The notes below the pieces were generated by a model. The model did no database searches. It was given only the letters and a program-made list of their open reading frames with translations, and was not told the origin of the DNA. Shown here one piece after another: positions 1-9,036 of a stretch of 64,000 bases of DNA. The DNA is taken from positions 1 through 64,000 of the forward strand of contig NZ_JBLTYX010000004.1 of NCBI RefSeq assembly GCF_048066115.1. The letters run 5' to 3'. Numbering within the stretch: position 1 is the stretch's first letter; every line of letters begins with the position of its first letter. A program made the translations under genes and the position numbers. The DNA comes from Niveispirillum sp048066115 (GTDB lineage Bacteria > Pseudomonadota > Alphaproteobacteria > Azospirillales > Azospirillaceae).

Positions 1-40
1 CTTGGCGAAATACCCTTGAAACCAGAACATTGCGGGGAAA

Positions 41-670
41 ATGATACAATCATTAGAAGAGCTGGACAAAGCTCTATATGAAATTGTCTTATCTCGCATG
101 GAAGAAATAGGCGACAACGATAGCGGCGCATACAGTTATTATGGACACAGAATAAAAGAACTTAAATGCGCCTTTATTTCATATGAATGGTGGTTACCAC
201 ACGTTATTCAGGAAGCTCGCCCGGATCATGTTGTCTATGCCGGATCTGGATTTGGCTACTTGGCTTTCGCATTAGCCATGCTGGGCATTCCCGTGCATTG
301 CTACGAAGGTGATCAAACGCGATTCAACACACTGCTTGCCATCCGCGACCGCTTGTCGGGGCAGATCCCAAATGTGCAGCAGCTTGTCACAGCCACCAAC
401 AGCAAGTTCCCGGATATTAATTTGCAATTGCCGGCAGGAAGGAATCTTTTCCTGACCGCTAATCTTGGCGCCAAGACTACGTCAGAGGTCCGTGACAGCA
501 TTCTGGACGAATTCAAAAAGTTCGACTGCGTGATCGTCTGTGAACGGTTATTTTGTGGCACCTATGGTACTGATGAAGAACGTTTGGCTATGCGCAACCG
601 GATATTTGAGAAATATCCGTCTACGCGCCAGGAGTTCAAAGAATATTTTGCGCGATTTGACGCGATCTGA
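41..670 (+). CDS. Class I SAM-methyltransferase-like protein
   Basis: A 209-residue soluble protein. Residues about 64-90 read V-V-Y-A-G-S-G-F-G-Y-L-A followed by an acidic strand end (HCYEGD), which resembles motif I and the acidic loop of Rossmann-fold methyltransferases, although the usual first acidic residue is replaced by Tyr/Ala. No signal peptide or membrane segment is visible. The ATG follows a GGGG run at normal distance. Base composition is clearly more AT-rich than the neighbours, which hints at recent acquisition. The substrate cannot be told; it could be a degenerate, non-catalytic family member. Confidence 0.6.
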   Translation: MIQSLEELDKALYEIVLSRMEEIGDNDSGAYSYYGHRIKELKCAFISYEWWLPHVIQEARPDHVVYAGSGFGYLAFALAMLGIPVHCYEGDQTRFNTLLAIRDRLSGQIPNVQQLVTATNSKFPDINLQLPAGRNLFLTANLGAKTTSEVRDSILDEFKKFDCVIVCERLFCGTYGTDEERLAMRNRIFEKYPSTRQEFKEYFARFDAI

Positions 671-745
671 ACGCTGACAAACCCTCCACCCACCTCGTCG
701 CCCAGGTGTCGGATGGTGCCGTTCAGTAGACAAAGATGGTCAACG

Positions 746-1429
746 TTACTGTGACTGTATGCTTTTCCTCCAGCGCATCCGCAACGCGACGGGGCGTTCG
801 GGATAGCGTTCGCCCATGAAGTCCGCCCTGACCACGCGGTCCGTGCGGAAATGGCGGAAATCGCCCCGCATCTCGCACCAGGCGGCCAGGGTGCGTGCAT
901 TCTCGAAATAGGCGATCAGGACGGGCCAGACGGTGCGCTCCGTCTCCCGCCCCTGTTCGTCACGGTAAAGCAGGGTGATCTTGCGCCCGGCATGGATAGC
1001 GGTGCGCAGGGCCACCATGTCGATGGCATCCTCCACCGCGCGCAGGCGGGGCGGGGCCACACTGGCCGGACGCTGCACCACGGGGCGCAGATCCTCCGGC
1101 ACCGACGCTTCGATCTTGGCCATCAGGTCGGCGGCGGCCCGGGCCAGCACCGGGTCGCCCTGGCGCGACACCCATTGCGCACCCAGCATCGCCACCTCGA
1201 TCTCGTCGGGTGTCAGCATCAAAGGCGGCATGTCGAATCCGCCGTCGAGCATATAGCCGATCCCGGCCTCCCCCCGGATGGGCACACGCTGGCCGATCAG
1301 CGTGGCGACGTCGCGATAGACCGAGCGTTTGGAAGTCTCCAGTTCCACCGCGATGGCATCGGCCGTCACCGGCCGGGGTGTGCGGCGCAGGATCTGGATG
1401 ATCTGGAACAACCTGTCCGCCCGCCGCAT
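746..1429 (-). CDS. YafY-type HTH/WYL-domain transcriptional regulator
   Basis: A 227-residue regulator. The N-terminal 60 residues form a DeoR-like winged helix (RRADRLFQIIQIL... SKRSVYRDVATL), and the C-terminal half is a WYL-type domain that in this family binds small ligands or nucleic acid. The start is supported by a GAGG five bases upstream. It is divergent from a glutathione S-transferase gene across 211 bp that contain a structured repeat element, so it may control that neighbour; this is inference. Length and domain order are normal for the YafY group. Confidence 0.85.
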   Translation of the reverse strand: MRRADRLFQIIQILRRTPRPVTADAIAVELETSKRSVYRDVATLIGQRVPIRGEAGIGYMLDGGFDMPPLMLTPDEIEVAMLGAQWVSRQGDPVLARAAADLMAKIEASVPEDLRPVVQRPASVAPPRLRAVEDAIDMVALRTAIHAGRKITLLYRDEQGRETERTVWPVLIAYFENARTLAAWCEMRGDFRHFRTDRVVRADFMGERYPERPVALRMRWRKSIQSQ

Positions 1430-1640
1430 CGCACCCTCGTTGATTCATGCGCCCTCAAACGCCGGGCGCCCGCATCCGCGGGCTTGGCTTGACACCGCAC
1501 GTGCGGCGGGCCGGCGGTCGCCGGCCTCCAGGCGCATGGGTCAGAAACCCATGCCTCTGACTTCATTGCTGACAGTAGGGTGGCAGCAGGGGGCGTGTAA
1601 ACCAATGCCATCACCCAACAACGCGATGATGGAGCCCGAC
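1430..1640. other. Divergent intergenic region with repeat copy A
   Basis: The 211 bp between the WYL regulator and the GST gene are mostly occupied by a structured repeat (1452-1555). The only other features I can point to are the GGAG ribosome site at 1631-1634 and no clear promoter. Confidence 0.6.
1452..1555 (+). repeat. Structured intergenic repeat, copy A
   Basis: Plus-orientation copy. Order seen: CCCTC box, CCCGC/GCGGG stem, TTGGCTT core, self-complementary CCGCACGTGCGG, GGCCGGC-GGTC-GCCGGCC hairpin (1509-1526), and GCATGGGT/ACCCATGC hairpin (1534-1554). It sits between two divergent genes rather than at a 3' end. Confidence 0.8.
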
Positions 1641-2375
1641 ATGATCAAGCTGCACGCTTTCGGCCCGGCCTTCGGCCTGCCCGACCCCAGCCCCTATATC
1701 ACCAAGACGGAGGTGCAACTGCGCATGGCCGGGCTGGCGTATGAGAAGGTAAAGGGCGATCTGGAGCAGACGCCCAAGCACAAGTTGCCGATCATCGAGG
1801 ATGACGGGCGGATCGTCGCCGACAGCACCTTCATCCGCACCCATATCGAGCGTACGCGCAGCATCGACCTGGACGAGGGGTTGAGCCTGCGGGAACGGGC
1901 GGAGGCCTGGGCGGTGGAGCGTATGCTGGAGGATCATCTGTGCTGGGCCATGGTGCATGAGCGCTGGATGGATGATGAGAATTTCCGGCGCGGGCCGGCC
2001 CTGTTCTTCCAGGGCGCGCCCGACCATCTGCGCGATGCCATCATCCAGGATGTGCGGGCCCGCGTGACCACCAACATGTATGCCCATGGCATCGGCCGGC
2101 ATAGCGCGGCGGAACGGCTTGAACTGGCCAACCGGTCGCTGTCGGCACTGGCGGTGCTGCTGGGTGACAAGCCGTTCCTGATGGGCGACCGGCCCACGGG
2201 CGTGGATGCCTTCGCCTTCGCTTTGCTGGCCGGGTTGATGTCACCCCAATTCGACACGCCGATCCGCCAGGCGGCAGAGGCCCATGGCGCCTTCGGCCCC
2301 TATGTCCGGCGCATGGCGGCGCGGTTCTATCCCGGTCATGCCTGGTGGTGGGACCGCGAAGCAGCAGCGGCGTGA
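1641..2375 (+). CDS. Glutathione S-transferase family protein
   Basis: A 244-residue soluble protein with a thioredoxin-like N-terminal half (residues 1-80; cis-proline region KLPIIEDDGRIVADSTFI) and an all-helical C-terminal half, the GST layout. The N-terminus (MIKLHAFGPAFGLPDPSPY) resembles the Fax/metaxin-like GST subgroup. I chose the ATG at 1641 because GGAG lies six bases upstream and the GST fold begins at once; in-frame ATGs at 1626 and 1629 have no such site. The substrate is unknown. It is divergent from the WYL regulator. Confidence 0.85.
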   Translation: MIKLHAFGPAFGLPDPSPYITKTEVQLRMAGLAYEKVKGDLEQTPKHKLPIIEDDGRIVADSTFIRTHIERTRSIDLDEGLSLRERAEAWAVERMLEDHLCWAMVHERWMDDENFRRGPALFFQGAPDHLRDAIIQDVRARVTTNMYAHGIGRHSAAERLELANRSLSALAVLLGDKPFLMGDRPTGVDAFAFALLAGLMSPQFDTPIRQAAEAHGAFGPYVRRMAARFYPGHAWWWDREAAAA

Positions 2376-2394
2376 AGATAGCGGCGGCGGGTGG

Positions 2395-3405
2395 TCAATC
2401 CCCGTCCCGCACCCGCCGCCATTTCACGACGTTGCGGTTATGCTCCTCCAGCGTTTCCGCGAAGGCGTGGCCGCCGGTGCCATCGGCCACGAAATAGATG
2501 TAGCGGTGCGCTTCCGGCTTCAGCACGGCCTGCAAGGACAACAGGCCCGGATTGGCGATGGGTCCGGGCGGCAGGCCGGCCAACACATAGGTATTGTAGG
2601 GGGATTCCAGCTTCCAGTCGGCGCGGGTCAGATCACGGTCGATCTGACCGCGCCCGTCCGACAGGACATAAATGATGGTCGGATCGGATTGCAGGCGCAT
2701 GCCGATCCTGAGCCGGTTCACGAACACGCCTGCCACGCGCGGGCGCTCGGCAGCCACACCCGTCTCCTTCTCCACGATGGAGGCCAGGATAACGGCTTCC
2801 TGCTTGGATTTCAGCGGCAGGTCAGGGTCGCGTTCCGCCCATAGCCGATCCAGGGCCTTCTCCATGTCCACCGACATGCGAGCCAACAGGTCGGTTCGGG
2901 CGTCATCACGCAGGAACTGATAGGTTTCCGGCAACAATGTCCCCTCGGCCGGGATGGCGGTGACATCACCCGCCAGCCTTGCCTCTCCGCGCAGCCGTTC
3001 CACGATCTGCCAGCTGGTCAGACCCTCAGGCACGGTGACGCGGTGAACGATGACCTTGCCGCTGATGATCAGGTCCAGCGCACCCTTCACGCTGGTGCCG
3101 GCCGGAAACAGATATTCGCCGGCCTTCAGCCTGGCACCGTCGCCGCGCAGGCGGGATGCGGCCAGCACCTCCACGGAGTGGCGAACCACCCCGCCCTCGG
3201 CCAGTTTCTGGGCAATGCCCTGCACGCCGGCGCCGCGCGGGATGACGATGGCCGTGTCCGCCGCCAGGGGACCGGGACCGGTATAGAGCCGCCAGCCGAA
3301 CCAGGCGCCGCCGGCACCCAGCAGGCCGATGACAAAAACCAACGCCGCCGTCGGCAGAAGCCAACGGCGGCGCGGTTTCGTCTGATTTTCCGTCGCGTTG
3401 CCCAC
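2395..3405 (-). CDS. mltG: Endolytic murein transglycosylase MltG
   Basis: An inner-membrane lytic transglycosylase that cleaves nascent peptidoglycan and is thought to end glycan strand growth. The 336-residue protein has one N-terminal membrane anchor (about residues 15-36), a LysM-like region, and the YceG catalytic core with the conserved Glu in ASIVEKETGV and the downstream NRL..GM.LQSDPT signature. It lies 8 bp after fabF on the same strand, the usual alphaproteobacterial arrangement linking lipid and wall synthesis, and is probably the last gene of the fab operon. Confidence 0.95.
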   Translation of the reverse strand: MGNATENQTKPRRRWLLPTAALVFVIGLLGAGGAWFGWRLYTGPGPLAADTAIVIPRGAGVQGIAQKLAEGGVVRHSVEVLAASRLRGDGARLKAGEYLFPAGTSVKGALDLIISGKVIVHRVTVPEGLTSWQIVERLRGEARLAGDVTAIPAEGTLLPETYQFLRDDARTDLLARMSVDMEKALDRLWAERDPDLPLKSKQEAVILASIVEKETGVAAERPRVAGVFVNRLRIGMRLQSDPTIIYVLSDGRGQIDRDLTRADWKLESPYNTYVLAGLPPGPIANPGLLSLQAVLKPEAHRYIYFVADGTGGHAFAETLEEHNRNVVKWRRVRDGD

Positions 3406-3413
3406 GCCGGATG

Positions 3414-4679
3414 TCAGGACAGGGCCTTGAAGACCAGCGAGGCGTTGGTGCCGCCGAAGCCGAAGCTGTTCGACAGGGCAGCCCGCACCTTGCGTTCCTT
3501 GGCCACCTTCGGCACCAGATCGGCGCCTTCGGTCCCCTCGTCCGGATTTTCCAGATTCAGGGTCGGCGGAACGATCTGGTCGCGGATGGACAGGACCGAA
3601 TAGATGGCTTCCACGGCACCGGCGGCACCCAGCAGGTGACCGATGGCCGACTTGGTCGACGACATGGACGCACCGGCCAGATCATTGCCGAACAGCCGCT
3701 TCACAGCCCCCAGCTCGATCAGGTCGCCCATCGGCGTGGAGGTGCCGTGCGCGTTGATGTAATCCACGTCGCCGGGGTTCATGCCGGCACGCTTCATGGC
3801 CATGCGCATGGAGCGGAAGCCGCCATTGCCGTCTTCGGACGGCGACGTGATGTGATAGGCATCACCCGACAGGCCATAACCGACCACTTCGGCGTAAATC
3901 TTCGCGCCACGGGCCTTGGCGTGCTCCAACTCCTCCAGCACGACCACGCCCGCACCCTCGCCCATGACGAAACCGTCGCGGTCCTTGTCATAGGGGCGGC
4001 TGCCCTTTTCCGGCGTGTCGTTATAGCTGGTGGACAGGGCGCGGGCGGCGGCGAAGCCGGCCATGCCCAGGCGGCTGACCGCACCTTCGGCACCACCGGC
4101 GATCATCACGTCGGCATCGTCCAGCGCGATCATGCGCGCGGCATCGCCGATGGAATGGGCCCCCGTGGAACAGGCCGTGACCACCGCGTGGTTAGGGCCC
4201 TTGTAGCCATGGTTGATGGAGATATGGCCCGACGCCAGATTGATCAGGCAGGACGGGATGAAGAAGGGGGAAACGCGGCGCGGACCCTTCTCCTGCAGGA
4301 TCAGCGACGTCTCGTAGATGCCGGGCAGACCGCCGATGCCGGAGCCCACGGAAACGCCCGTGCGCTCGAATTCCTCGTCATTGGACGGCTTCCAGCCGCT
4401 GTCCTTGATGGCTTCATCCGCCGCCGCGATGGCGAACATGATGAAGTCGTCCATCTTCTTCTGTTCCTTGGGCGGAATGAAGAGATCGAGGTTCAGCGTA
4501 CCGTCGCTGCCATCGCCGCGCGGCACCTGGCCGGCGATGCGGCAGGGGAGATCGGAGACCTCGAAGCCCTGGATGGTGCGAATGCCCGACTGACCCTTGA
4601 TCAGCCGATCCCAGTTGGTTTGCACCCCGACCCCGAGCGGAGTCACGAGACCCATACCGGTGATGACGACGCGGCGCAT
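3414..4679 (-). CDS. fabF: Beta-ketoacyl-ACP synthase II
   Basis: Condenses acyl-ACP with malonyl-ACP in fatty-acid elongation, in the cytoplasm. The 421-residue protein has the thiolase fold with Cys170 in TACSTGAHSIG and the two active-site histidines in NAHGTSTPMGD and KSAIGHLLGAAG, followed by the glycine-rich C-terminus FGFGGTN. I placed the start at MRRVVITGMG because the family begins there; the longer in-frame extension has no family character. It is downstream of acpP, separated by 142 bp containing a 26-bp perfect palindrome. Confidence 0.97.
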   Translation of the reverse strand: MRRVVITGMGLVTPLGVGVQTNWDRLIKGQSGIRTIQGFEVSDLPCRIAGQVPRGDGSDGTLNLDLFIPPKEQKKMDDFIMFAIAAADEAIKDSGWKPSNDEEFERTGVSVGSGIGGLPGIYETSLILQEKGPRRVSPFFIPSCLINLASGHISINHGYKGPNHAVVTACSTGAHSIGDAARMIALDDADVMIAGGAEGAVSRLGMAGFAAARALSTSYNDTPEKGSRPYDKDRDGFVMGEGAGVVVLEELEHAKARGAKIYAEVVGYGLSGDAYHITSPSEDGNGGFRSMRMAMKRAGMNPGDVDYINAHGTSTPMGDLIELGAVKRLFGNDLAGASMSSTKSAIGHLLGAAGAVEAIYSVLSIRDQIVPPTLNLENPDEGTEGADLVPKVAKERKVRAALSNSFGFGGTNASLVFKALS

Positions 4680-4776
4680 GTATCCGACCTGTAGGCAGTG
4701 AAAAAGGAAAGACGGGCGACGGCCATGGCCGGGCCCGGACAAGCACATGGTGATGCCAGGGCGGGATTGCCAGGAC

Positions 4777-4802
4777 CGGGGCCGGCATCGATGCCGGCCC
4801 CG
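4777..4802. repeat. 26-bp perfect palindrome between acpP and fabF
   Basis: The two arms (4777-4789 and 4790-4802) are exact reverse complements, centred on CATCGATG. There is no T-run after it on the minus strand. It can form a long hairpin in the acpP-fabF transcript and could act as a processing or partial stop signal; that role is inference. Confidence 0.7.
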
Positions 4803-4821
4803 CCCCCTCCCACCTTGGAAA

Positions 4822-5058
4822 TCAGCCCTGCTTGGAGCTGATGAAGCTGATGGCGTCAGCCACGGTCAGGATCTTCTCGGCGGCGTCATCGGGGATCTCG
4901 ATGCCGAATTCCTCTTCGAACGCCATGACCAGCTCGACGGTGTCCAGGCTGTCGGCGCCCAGATCGTCGATGAAGCTGGCGGTGTCGGTGACCTTGGCCT
5001 CGTCCACGCCCAGGTGCTCGACGACGATCTTCTTCACGCGTTCAGCAACATCGCTCAT
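4822..5058 (-). CDS. acpP: Acyl carrier protein
   Basis: A 78-residue, strongly acidic carrier of growing acyl chains as thioesters on 4'-phosphopantetheine. Ser37 in the GADSLDTVEL motif is the attachment site. Length and sequence are typical of housekeeping bacterial ACP. An AAGG site precedes the ATG. It sits between fabG and fabF; about 200 bp separate it from fabG, enough for its own promoter, which fits the high dose of ACP needed, but I could not pick a clear promoter there. Confidence 0.98.
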   Translation of the reverse strand: MSDVAERVKKIVVEHLGVDEAKVTDTASFIDDLGADSLDTVELVMAFEEEFGIEIPDDAAEKILTVADAISFISSKQG

Positions 5059-5262
5059 TTATTTGACCTTTCAGAATTTCCGGTGGGACCGGCCGGGGCC
5101 GGTTGTTGAGGGTCACCGCGGGAACGAACAAGCGCATTCCTTGCCCGGCCCGCGACGCCGGTCAGGAAAGTGCCGTCACTTAACATGAACGGCGGCCCCT
5201 GACCAGCACTCGCAGCAGAAGGATACGGCGGGCCCGCATGCGCCGGCCCGTCCGACCCTTCC

Positions 5263-6003
5263 TTAGATCATGGCCATGCCGCCATTCACATGCAGCGTCT
5301 GCCCCGTGACATAGGCGGCCTCGGTGGAGGCCAGATACAGTACGGCGGCGGCGATGTCATCGGGCGTGCCCAGGCGGCCGGCGGGAATGCGGCTGTTCAT
5401 CGCCTCCTTCTGGGCGTCGTTCAGCACATCGGTCATGGCGGTGGAGATCATGCCGGGCGCCACGGTATTCACCGTGATGCCGCGCGTCGCCACTTCCTGG
5501 GCCAGCGCCTTGGACATGCCGATCATGCCGGCCTTGCTGGCGGCATAGTTCACCTGGCCGGGATTGCCGGTGACGCCGACGACCGAGGTGATGCCGATGA
5601 TGCGGCCCCAGCGGCGCTTCATCATGCCCTTCACGGCGGCACGGGCCAGACGGAAACCGGCCGTCAGGTTGACATTGATGACGCTGTCCCAGTCCTCGTC
5701 CTTCATGCGCAGGATCAGGCCGTCGCGGGTCAGGCCGGCATTGTTGACCAGGATATCGACCGTGCCGCCCAAGGCGGCCTCGGCCTTCTTGAACAGTTCC
5801 TCCACCTGTGCCGGATCGGACAGGTTGGCGGGAACGACGACTGCACCCTCGCCCAGCTCCGCGGCCAGCGCTTCCAGCGCCTCCACCTTGGTGCCGTGCA
5901 GGGCGACCTTGGCGCCCTTGGCGTGCAGGGTGCGGGCGATGGCGGCACCAATGCCGCCCGAAGCACCCGTGACCAGGGCCGTTTTGCCGCTCAGGTCGAA
6001 CAT
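5263..6003 (-). CDS. fabG: 3-oxoacyl-ACP reductase
   Basis: NADPH-dependent reduction of beta-ketoacyl-ACP. The 246-residue short-chain dehydrogenase shows the cofactor motif TGASGGIG near the start, NNAG, the catalytic YxxxK (NYAASKAG) and the C-terminal VTGQTLHVNGG. The ATG at 6003 has a GGAGGT site seven bases upstream. It follows fabD by 28 bp and is co-transcribed with it. The position inside the fab cluster supports FabG over other SDRs. Confidence 0.97.
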   Translation of the reverse strand: MFDLSGKTALVTGASGGIGAAIARTLHAKGAKVALHGTKVEALEALAAELGEGAVVVPANLSDPAQVEELFKKAEAALGGTVDILVNNAGLTRDGLILRMKDEDWDSVINVNLTAGFRLARAAVKGMMKRRWGRIIGITSVVGVTGNPGQVNYAASKAGMIGMSKALAQEVATRGITVNTVAPGMISTAMTDVLNDAQKEAMNSRIPAGRLGTPDDIAAAVLYLASTEAAYVTGQTLHVNGGMAMI

Positions 6004-6031
6004 GGAAAACCTCCAGAAAGAATGAAGCGGA

Positions 6032-6967
6032 TCAGCCCAGGGTGAAACCGTCGATATCGGCCGGAAGGCCGACGGAACTGGCCAGCAGTTCCTTGTCGAT
6101 GCGCTTGGCCAGACCGGCCAGCACCTTGCCGGCACCCAGTTCCACCAGTTCCGTCACGCCCTGCTCCTTCATGAACAGCACGCTTTCGCGCCAGCGGACA
6201 GCACCGGTCACCTGTTCCACCAGCAGGCGGCGGATGGCTTCCGGATCGGTCACGGCCGACGCGGTGACATTGGCGACCAGCGGGGCGGCGGGGGACGTGA
6301 TGATCGTGCCGGCCAGCGCTTCGGCCATGGCATCGGCGGCCGGCTGCATCAACGGGCAATGGAAAGGGGCGGACACGGGCAGCAGCATGGCGCGCTTGAA
6401 CCCGCGCTCCGCCGCGATCTTGATGGCGCGCTCGACGGCTTCCTTGTGCCCCGACACCACCACCTGGCCAGGGGCATTGTCGTTGGCGGCGGTGCAGACC
6501 TGGCCCTGGGCGGCCTCGGCCGCGATTTCGCGCGCCGCATCCAGGTCGGCACCCAGGATGGCGGCCATGGCCCCCACGCCCACGGGCACGGCCTTTTGCA
6601 TCGACTGGCCGCGCAGCTTCAGCAGGCGCGCCGTATCGGACAGGGAGATGGCGCCCGAGGCGCACAGCGCCGAATATTCGCCCAGGCTGTGGCCGGCGAC
6701 GAAGGCGGCCTTGGACAGGTCCAGGCCCTTTTCGGCCTGCAGCACGCGGGTCACGGCCACGGACACGGCCATCAAGGCCGGCTGCGCATTCTCCGTCAGG
6801 GTCAGATCCTCACCCGGCCCTTCGAACATCAGGGCGGAGAGCTTCTGGCCCAGGGCCTCGTCCACTTCGGCGAAGGTGTCGCGGGCAATGGCGAACCGTT
6901 CGGCCAGCTCGCGGCCCATGCCGACGGCCTGGCTGCCCTGGCCGGGAAAGACGAAAGCGCGGGTCAT
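6032..6967 (-). CDS. fabD: Malonyl-CoA:ACP transacylase
   Basis: Loads malonyl groups onto ACP. The 311-residue protein begins TRAFVFPGQGSQ, the family signature, and has the catalytic Ser94 in GHSLGEYSA and the distal His in VSAPFHCPLM. The start at 6967 gives the family's usual N-terminus; a CAGGAC site lies upstream. It is the first gene of the fabD-fabG-acpP-fabF-mltG run, with a good promoter at 7000-7027. Confidence 0.97.
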   Translation of the reverse strand: MTRAFVFPGQGSQAVGMGRELAERFAIARDTFAEVDEALGQKLSALMFEGPGEDLTLTENAQPALMAVSVAVTRVLQAEKGLDLSKAAFVAGHSLGEYSALCASGAISLSDTARLLKLRGQSMQKAVPVGVGAMAAILGADLDAAREIAAEAAQGQVCTAANDNAPGQVVVSGHKEAVERAIKIAAERGFKRAMLLPVSAPFHCPLMQPAADAMAEALAGTIITSPAAPLVANVTASAVTDPEAIRRLLVEQVTGAVRWRESVLFMKEQGVTELVELGAGKVLAGLAKRIDKELLASSVGLPADIDGFTLG

Positions 6968-6999
6968 CAAGGTAGTCCTGCAATAAATCCGGTGCGGCC

Positions 7000-7027
7000 T
7001 TGATACAGCGGTGCGTGGCCCTGTCAA
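7000..7027 (-). promoter_or_regulatory. Predicted sigma70 promoter of the fab operon
   Basis: On the minus strand, TTGACA (7022-7027) and TATCAA (7000-7005) are separated by 16 bp and lie 33 bp upstream of the fabD start. Confidence 0.65.
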
Positions 7028-7274
7028 GCTGTCAGCACCCCGACAACAGGTCCCGAACCTTGTGACGATTACGGAAGCCGATGCTAAGCCGATGGAAATA
7101 CTGGCTTGAAGGCCCGTGCATGGAGATATCGCAGTGCCGGAGCCGCGGGAAGGCGAGTGGCACCCCGTGCCATACATCAACCCGATGGTAAGCGATCATA
7201 TCGAATCTATCAGCGCCCTATGCGGGCAAGGCCGATCACCTTATACTACCTGCAACCACCAGCCGGGATGCGCC

Positions 7275-8081
7275 ATGGCAAGCCCGCGACGTCAGGCACC
7301 GAACGCCCGCCACCCCCTTGCAGCCGCGATGCTGCTGGCCTGGGCACTGGTTTGTATGCCCATGGCTGCCCCCGCGGACGATGTGGCCGACAGTTTCGGT
7401 GATCCTACCCTCCCCGGGGTGACATTGGCAGTGCCGGTGATACCGACCATCGTCGACAGCAAGGGGCTGCTGGTGCCTGCCATGCGCGCCTGGCTTGGTC
7501 GCGTGGCCGCGGGGGCGAACATCCATCTGAAGATACAGGCCGCCAATTTCGACCGGCGATCCGCCGACATGGCGCGATCCGCCGACCATTGCGTGCTGGG
7601 CTATGCCAGGCTGCCGGCGCGGGAGGACAAGGCGCGCTGGCTGGCGCCGGTGCGACGCGACCGCATGATCTTCGTGGCCCGGCATGACGACCCGTTCCAG
7701 GGCGGGCTTGACGCCTTCATGAAAGCCGCCGACGGCAAGGTCGCGGCCCCCAGCGGCGTCTATCGCGAGGCGTTGGCCCAGCGCGGCGTCGAATACGTCG
7801 CCATCGACGATCAGCGGGCGTTGGCGCGCATGGTGGAGGCCGGTCGCGTCCGCTTCGGCATGCTGATCGCCGGCAGCCTGAACGCGCCGGAGGTACAGGC
7901 CATGCAATTGCGCGTCGTGGCGGAGATGCCGCCGCAGGAATTCTGGTTCGCCTGTTCACCCCTGATGCCCGACAGCGTGGCGGTGTCCCTGACCCGCGCT
8001 CTCCGGGATGGACATACCGAGGCATTGCGCCGGCTGGCCATGGCGGAGACACCGGCGGAGGAACGGACACCCACGCAATAG
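7275..8081 (+). CDS. Periplasmic binding-protein-like protein (paralogue 1)
   Basis: A 268-residue exported protein with an Ala/Leu-rich signal segment ending near MAAPADD. The rest resembles the type II periplasmic binding fold (SBP_bac_3-like) but I do not recognise a ligand class. It shares long identical stretches with the next gene: YARLPAREDK, RWLA, RDRM, DDPFQG and EFWFACS/SFWFACS. No permease or ATPase is nearby, so it may be an orphan sensor or scavenging protein. The start at 7275 gives a normal signal peptide. Confidence 0.7.
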   Translation: MASPRRQAPNARHPLAAAMLLAWALVCMPMAAPADDVADSFGDPTLPGVTLAVPVIPTIVDSKGLLVPAMRAWLGRVAAGANIHLKIQAANFDRRSADMARSADHCVLGYARLPAREDKARWLAPVRRDRMIFVARHDDPFQGGLDAFMKAADGKVAAPSGVYREALAQRGVEYVAIDDQRALARMVEAGRVRFGMLIAGSLNAPEVQAMQLRVVAEMPPQEFWFACSPLMPDSVAVSLTRALRDGHTEALRRLAMAETPAEERTPTQ

Positions 8082-8152
8082 GGCGGCGCCCGCGCTTTTC
8101 CGGTAACAAAAGCTGGCCTATACTGTCGGCATACCCTTGATCGGGATATGCG

Positions 8153-8956
8153 ATGGCAATCCTTCCCCGTGTTGCCCGACTGTGTATTGCCCGACTGCCG
8201 GCTGCGCTGATCGCCGGCGGCCTGCTGATGGTGATCAGCACAGCCGGCGCGGTGGGAACCGTGCTGGAGACAATCGGCCCCGCAAACGGGCCGGAGGTGG
8301 CGTTGCTGATCGCCAATACCCCCACGACGATGGACAGTGCCGGCAATCTGCGCCCCGCCCTGCGGCAATGGATCGGCCATATCGCCACGCAGGGCGAGGT
8401 CCATGTCAGCGTGCGGACCGTAACCGTCGACCAGCGGCAGGACGAGGCGCTGAAGAGCCCCGGCACTTGCGCCATGAGCTATGCCCGCCTGCCGGCGCGG
8501 GAGGACAAGGTGCGCTGGCTGGCCGAGGTGAAGCGCGACCGCATGGTGTTCATCGCCCGCCGGGATGACCCGTTCCAGGGCAGCCTGTCCGACTTCCTGC
8601 GCATCACCAACGGCAAGCTTGGCGCGCCCAGCGGCATCTATCGCGATATCCTGGAAAATCGCGGCATCCGCCACACACCCGTGGACGACCAGCTTTCACT
8701 GGCACGCATGGTGGAAGCAGGAGAACCCCGCTTCGGCCTGCTGATCGGTGGGGCCATGCACACGCCGGAGATCAGGGCCATGGCCGTCCGTGTGGTGGCC
8801 GAACTGCCGCAGGCGAGTTTCTGGTTCGCCTGCTCCGCCGCCATGCCCGATATGTTGTCAACAAGGTTGGCGGCCGTGCTGCATACGAAGGAGGCGGAAG
8901 CGCTGCGCCGGGAGGCCCTGGGCAATCTGGCGCCCGCGCGGTCGGTCGGGCAATAG
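8153..8956 (+). CDS. Periplasmic binding-protein-like protein (paralogue 2)
   Basis: A 267-residue tandem paralogue of the preceding gene, with its own hydrophobic N-terminal export segment (about residues 13-34, ending STAGAVG). The conserved core YARLPAREDKVRWLA...DDPFQG and the C-terminal FWFACSAAMPD are kept. A TATACT -10-like hexamer lies at 8119-8124, so it may have its own promoter. The ligand is unknown, and the absence of transporter partners is the same as for paralogue 1. Confidence 0.7.
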   Translation: MAILPRVARLCIARLPAALIAGGLLMVISTAGAVGTVLETIGPANGPEVALLIANTPTTMDSAGNLRPALRQWIGHIATQGEVHVSVRTVTVDQRQDEALKSPGTCAMSYARLPAREDKVRWLAEVKRDRMVFIARRDDPFQGSLSDFLRITNGKLGAPSGIYRDILENRGIRHTPVDDQLSLARMVEAGEPRFGLLIGGAMHTPEIRAMAVRVVAELPQASFWFACSAAMPDMLSTRLAAVLHTKEAEALRREALGNLAPARSVGQ

Positions 8957-9008
8957 CCCCATGCGACATGATCGCCCCGCCCATGTCCCGGCCAGATCCC
9001 GCCGGGCC

Positions 9009-9036
9009 TTGCACCGCGCGGCCCTTTCTGTATAGT
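9009..9036 (+). promoter_or_regulatory. Predicted promoter of the rpsF operon
   Basis: TTGCAC (9009-9014) and TATAGT (9031-9036) with 16-bp spacing, about 115 bp upstream of rpsF. The leader is long enough for control by the ribosomal proteins, but I see no defined motif. Confidence 0.6.
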
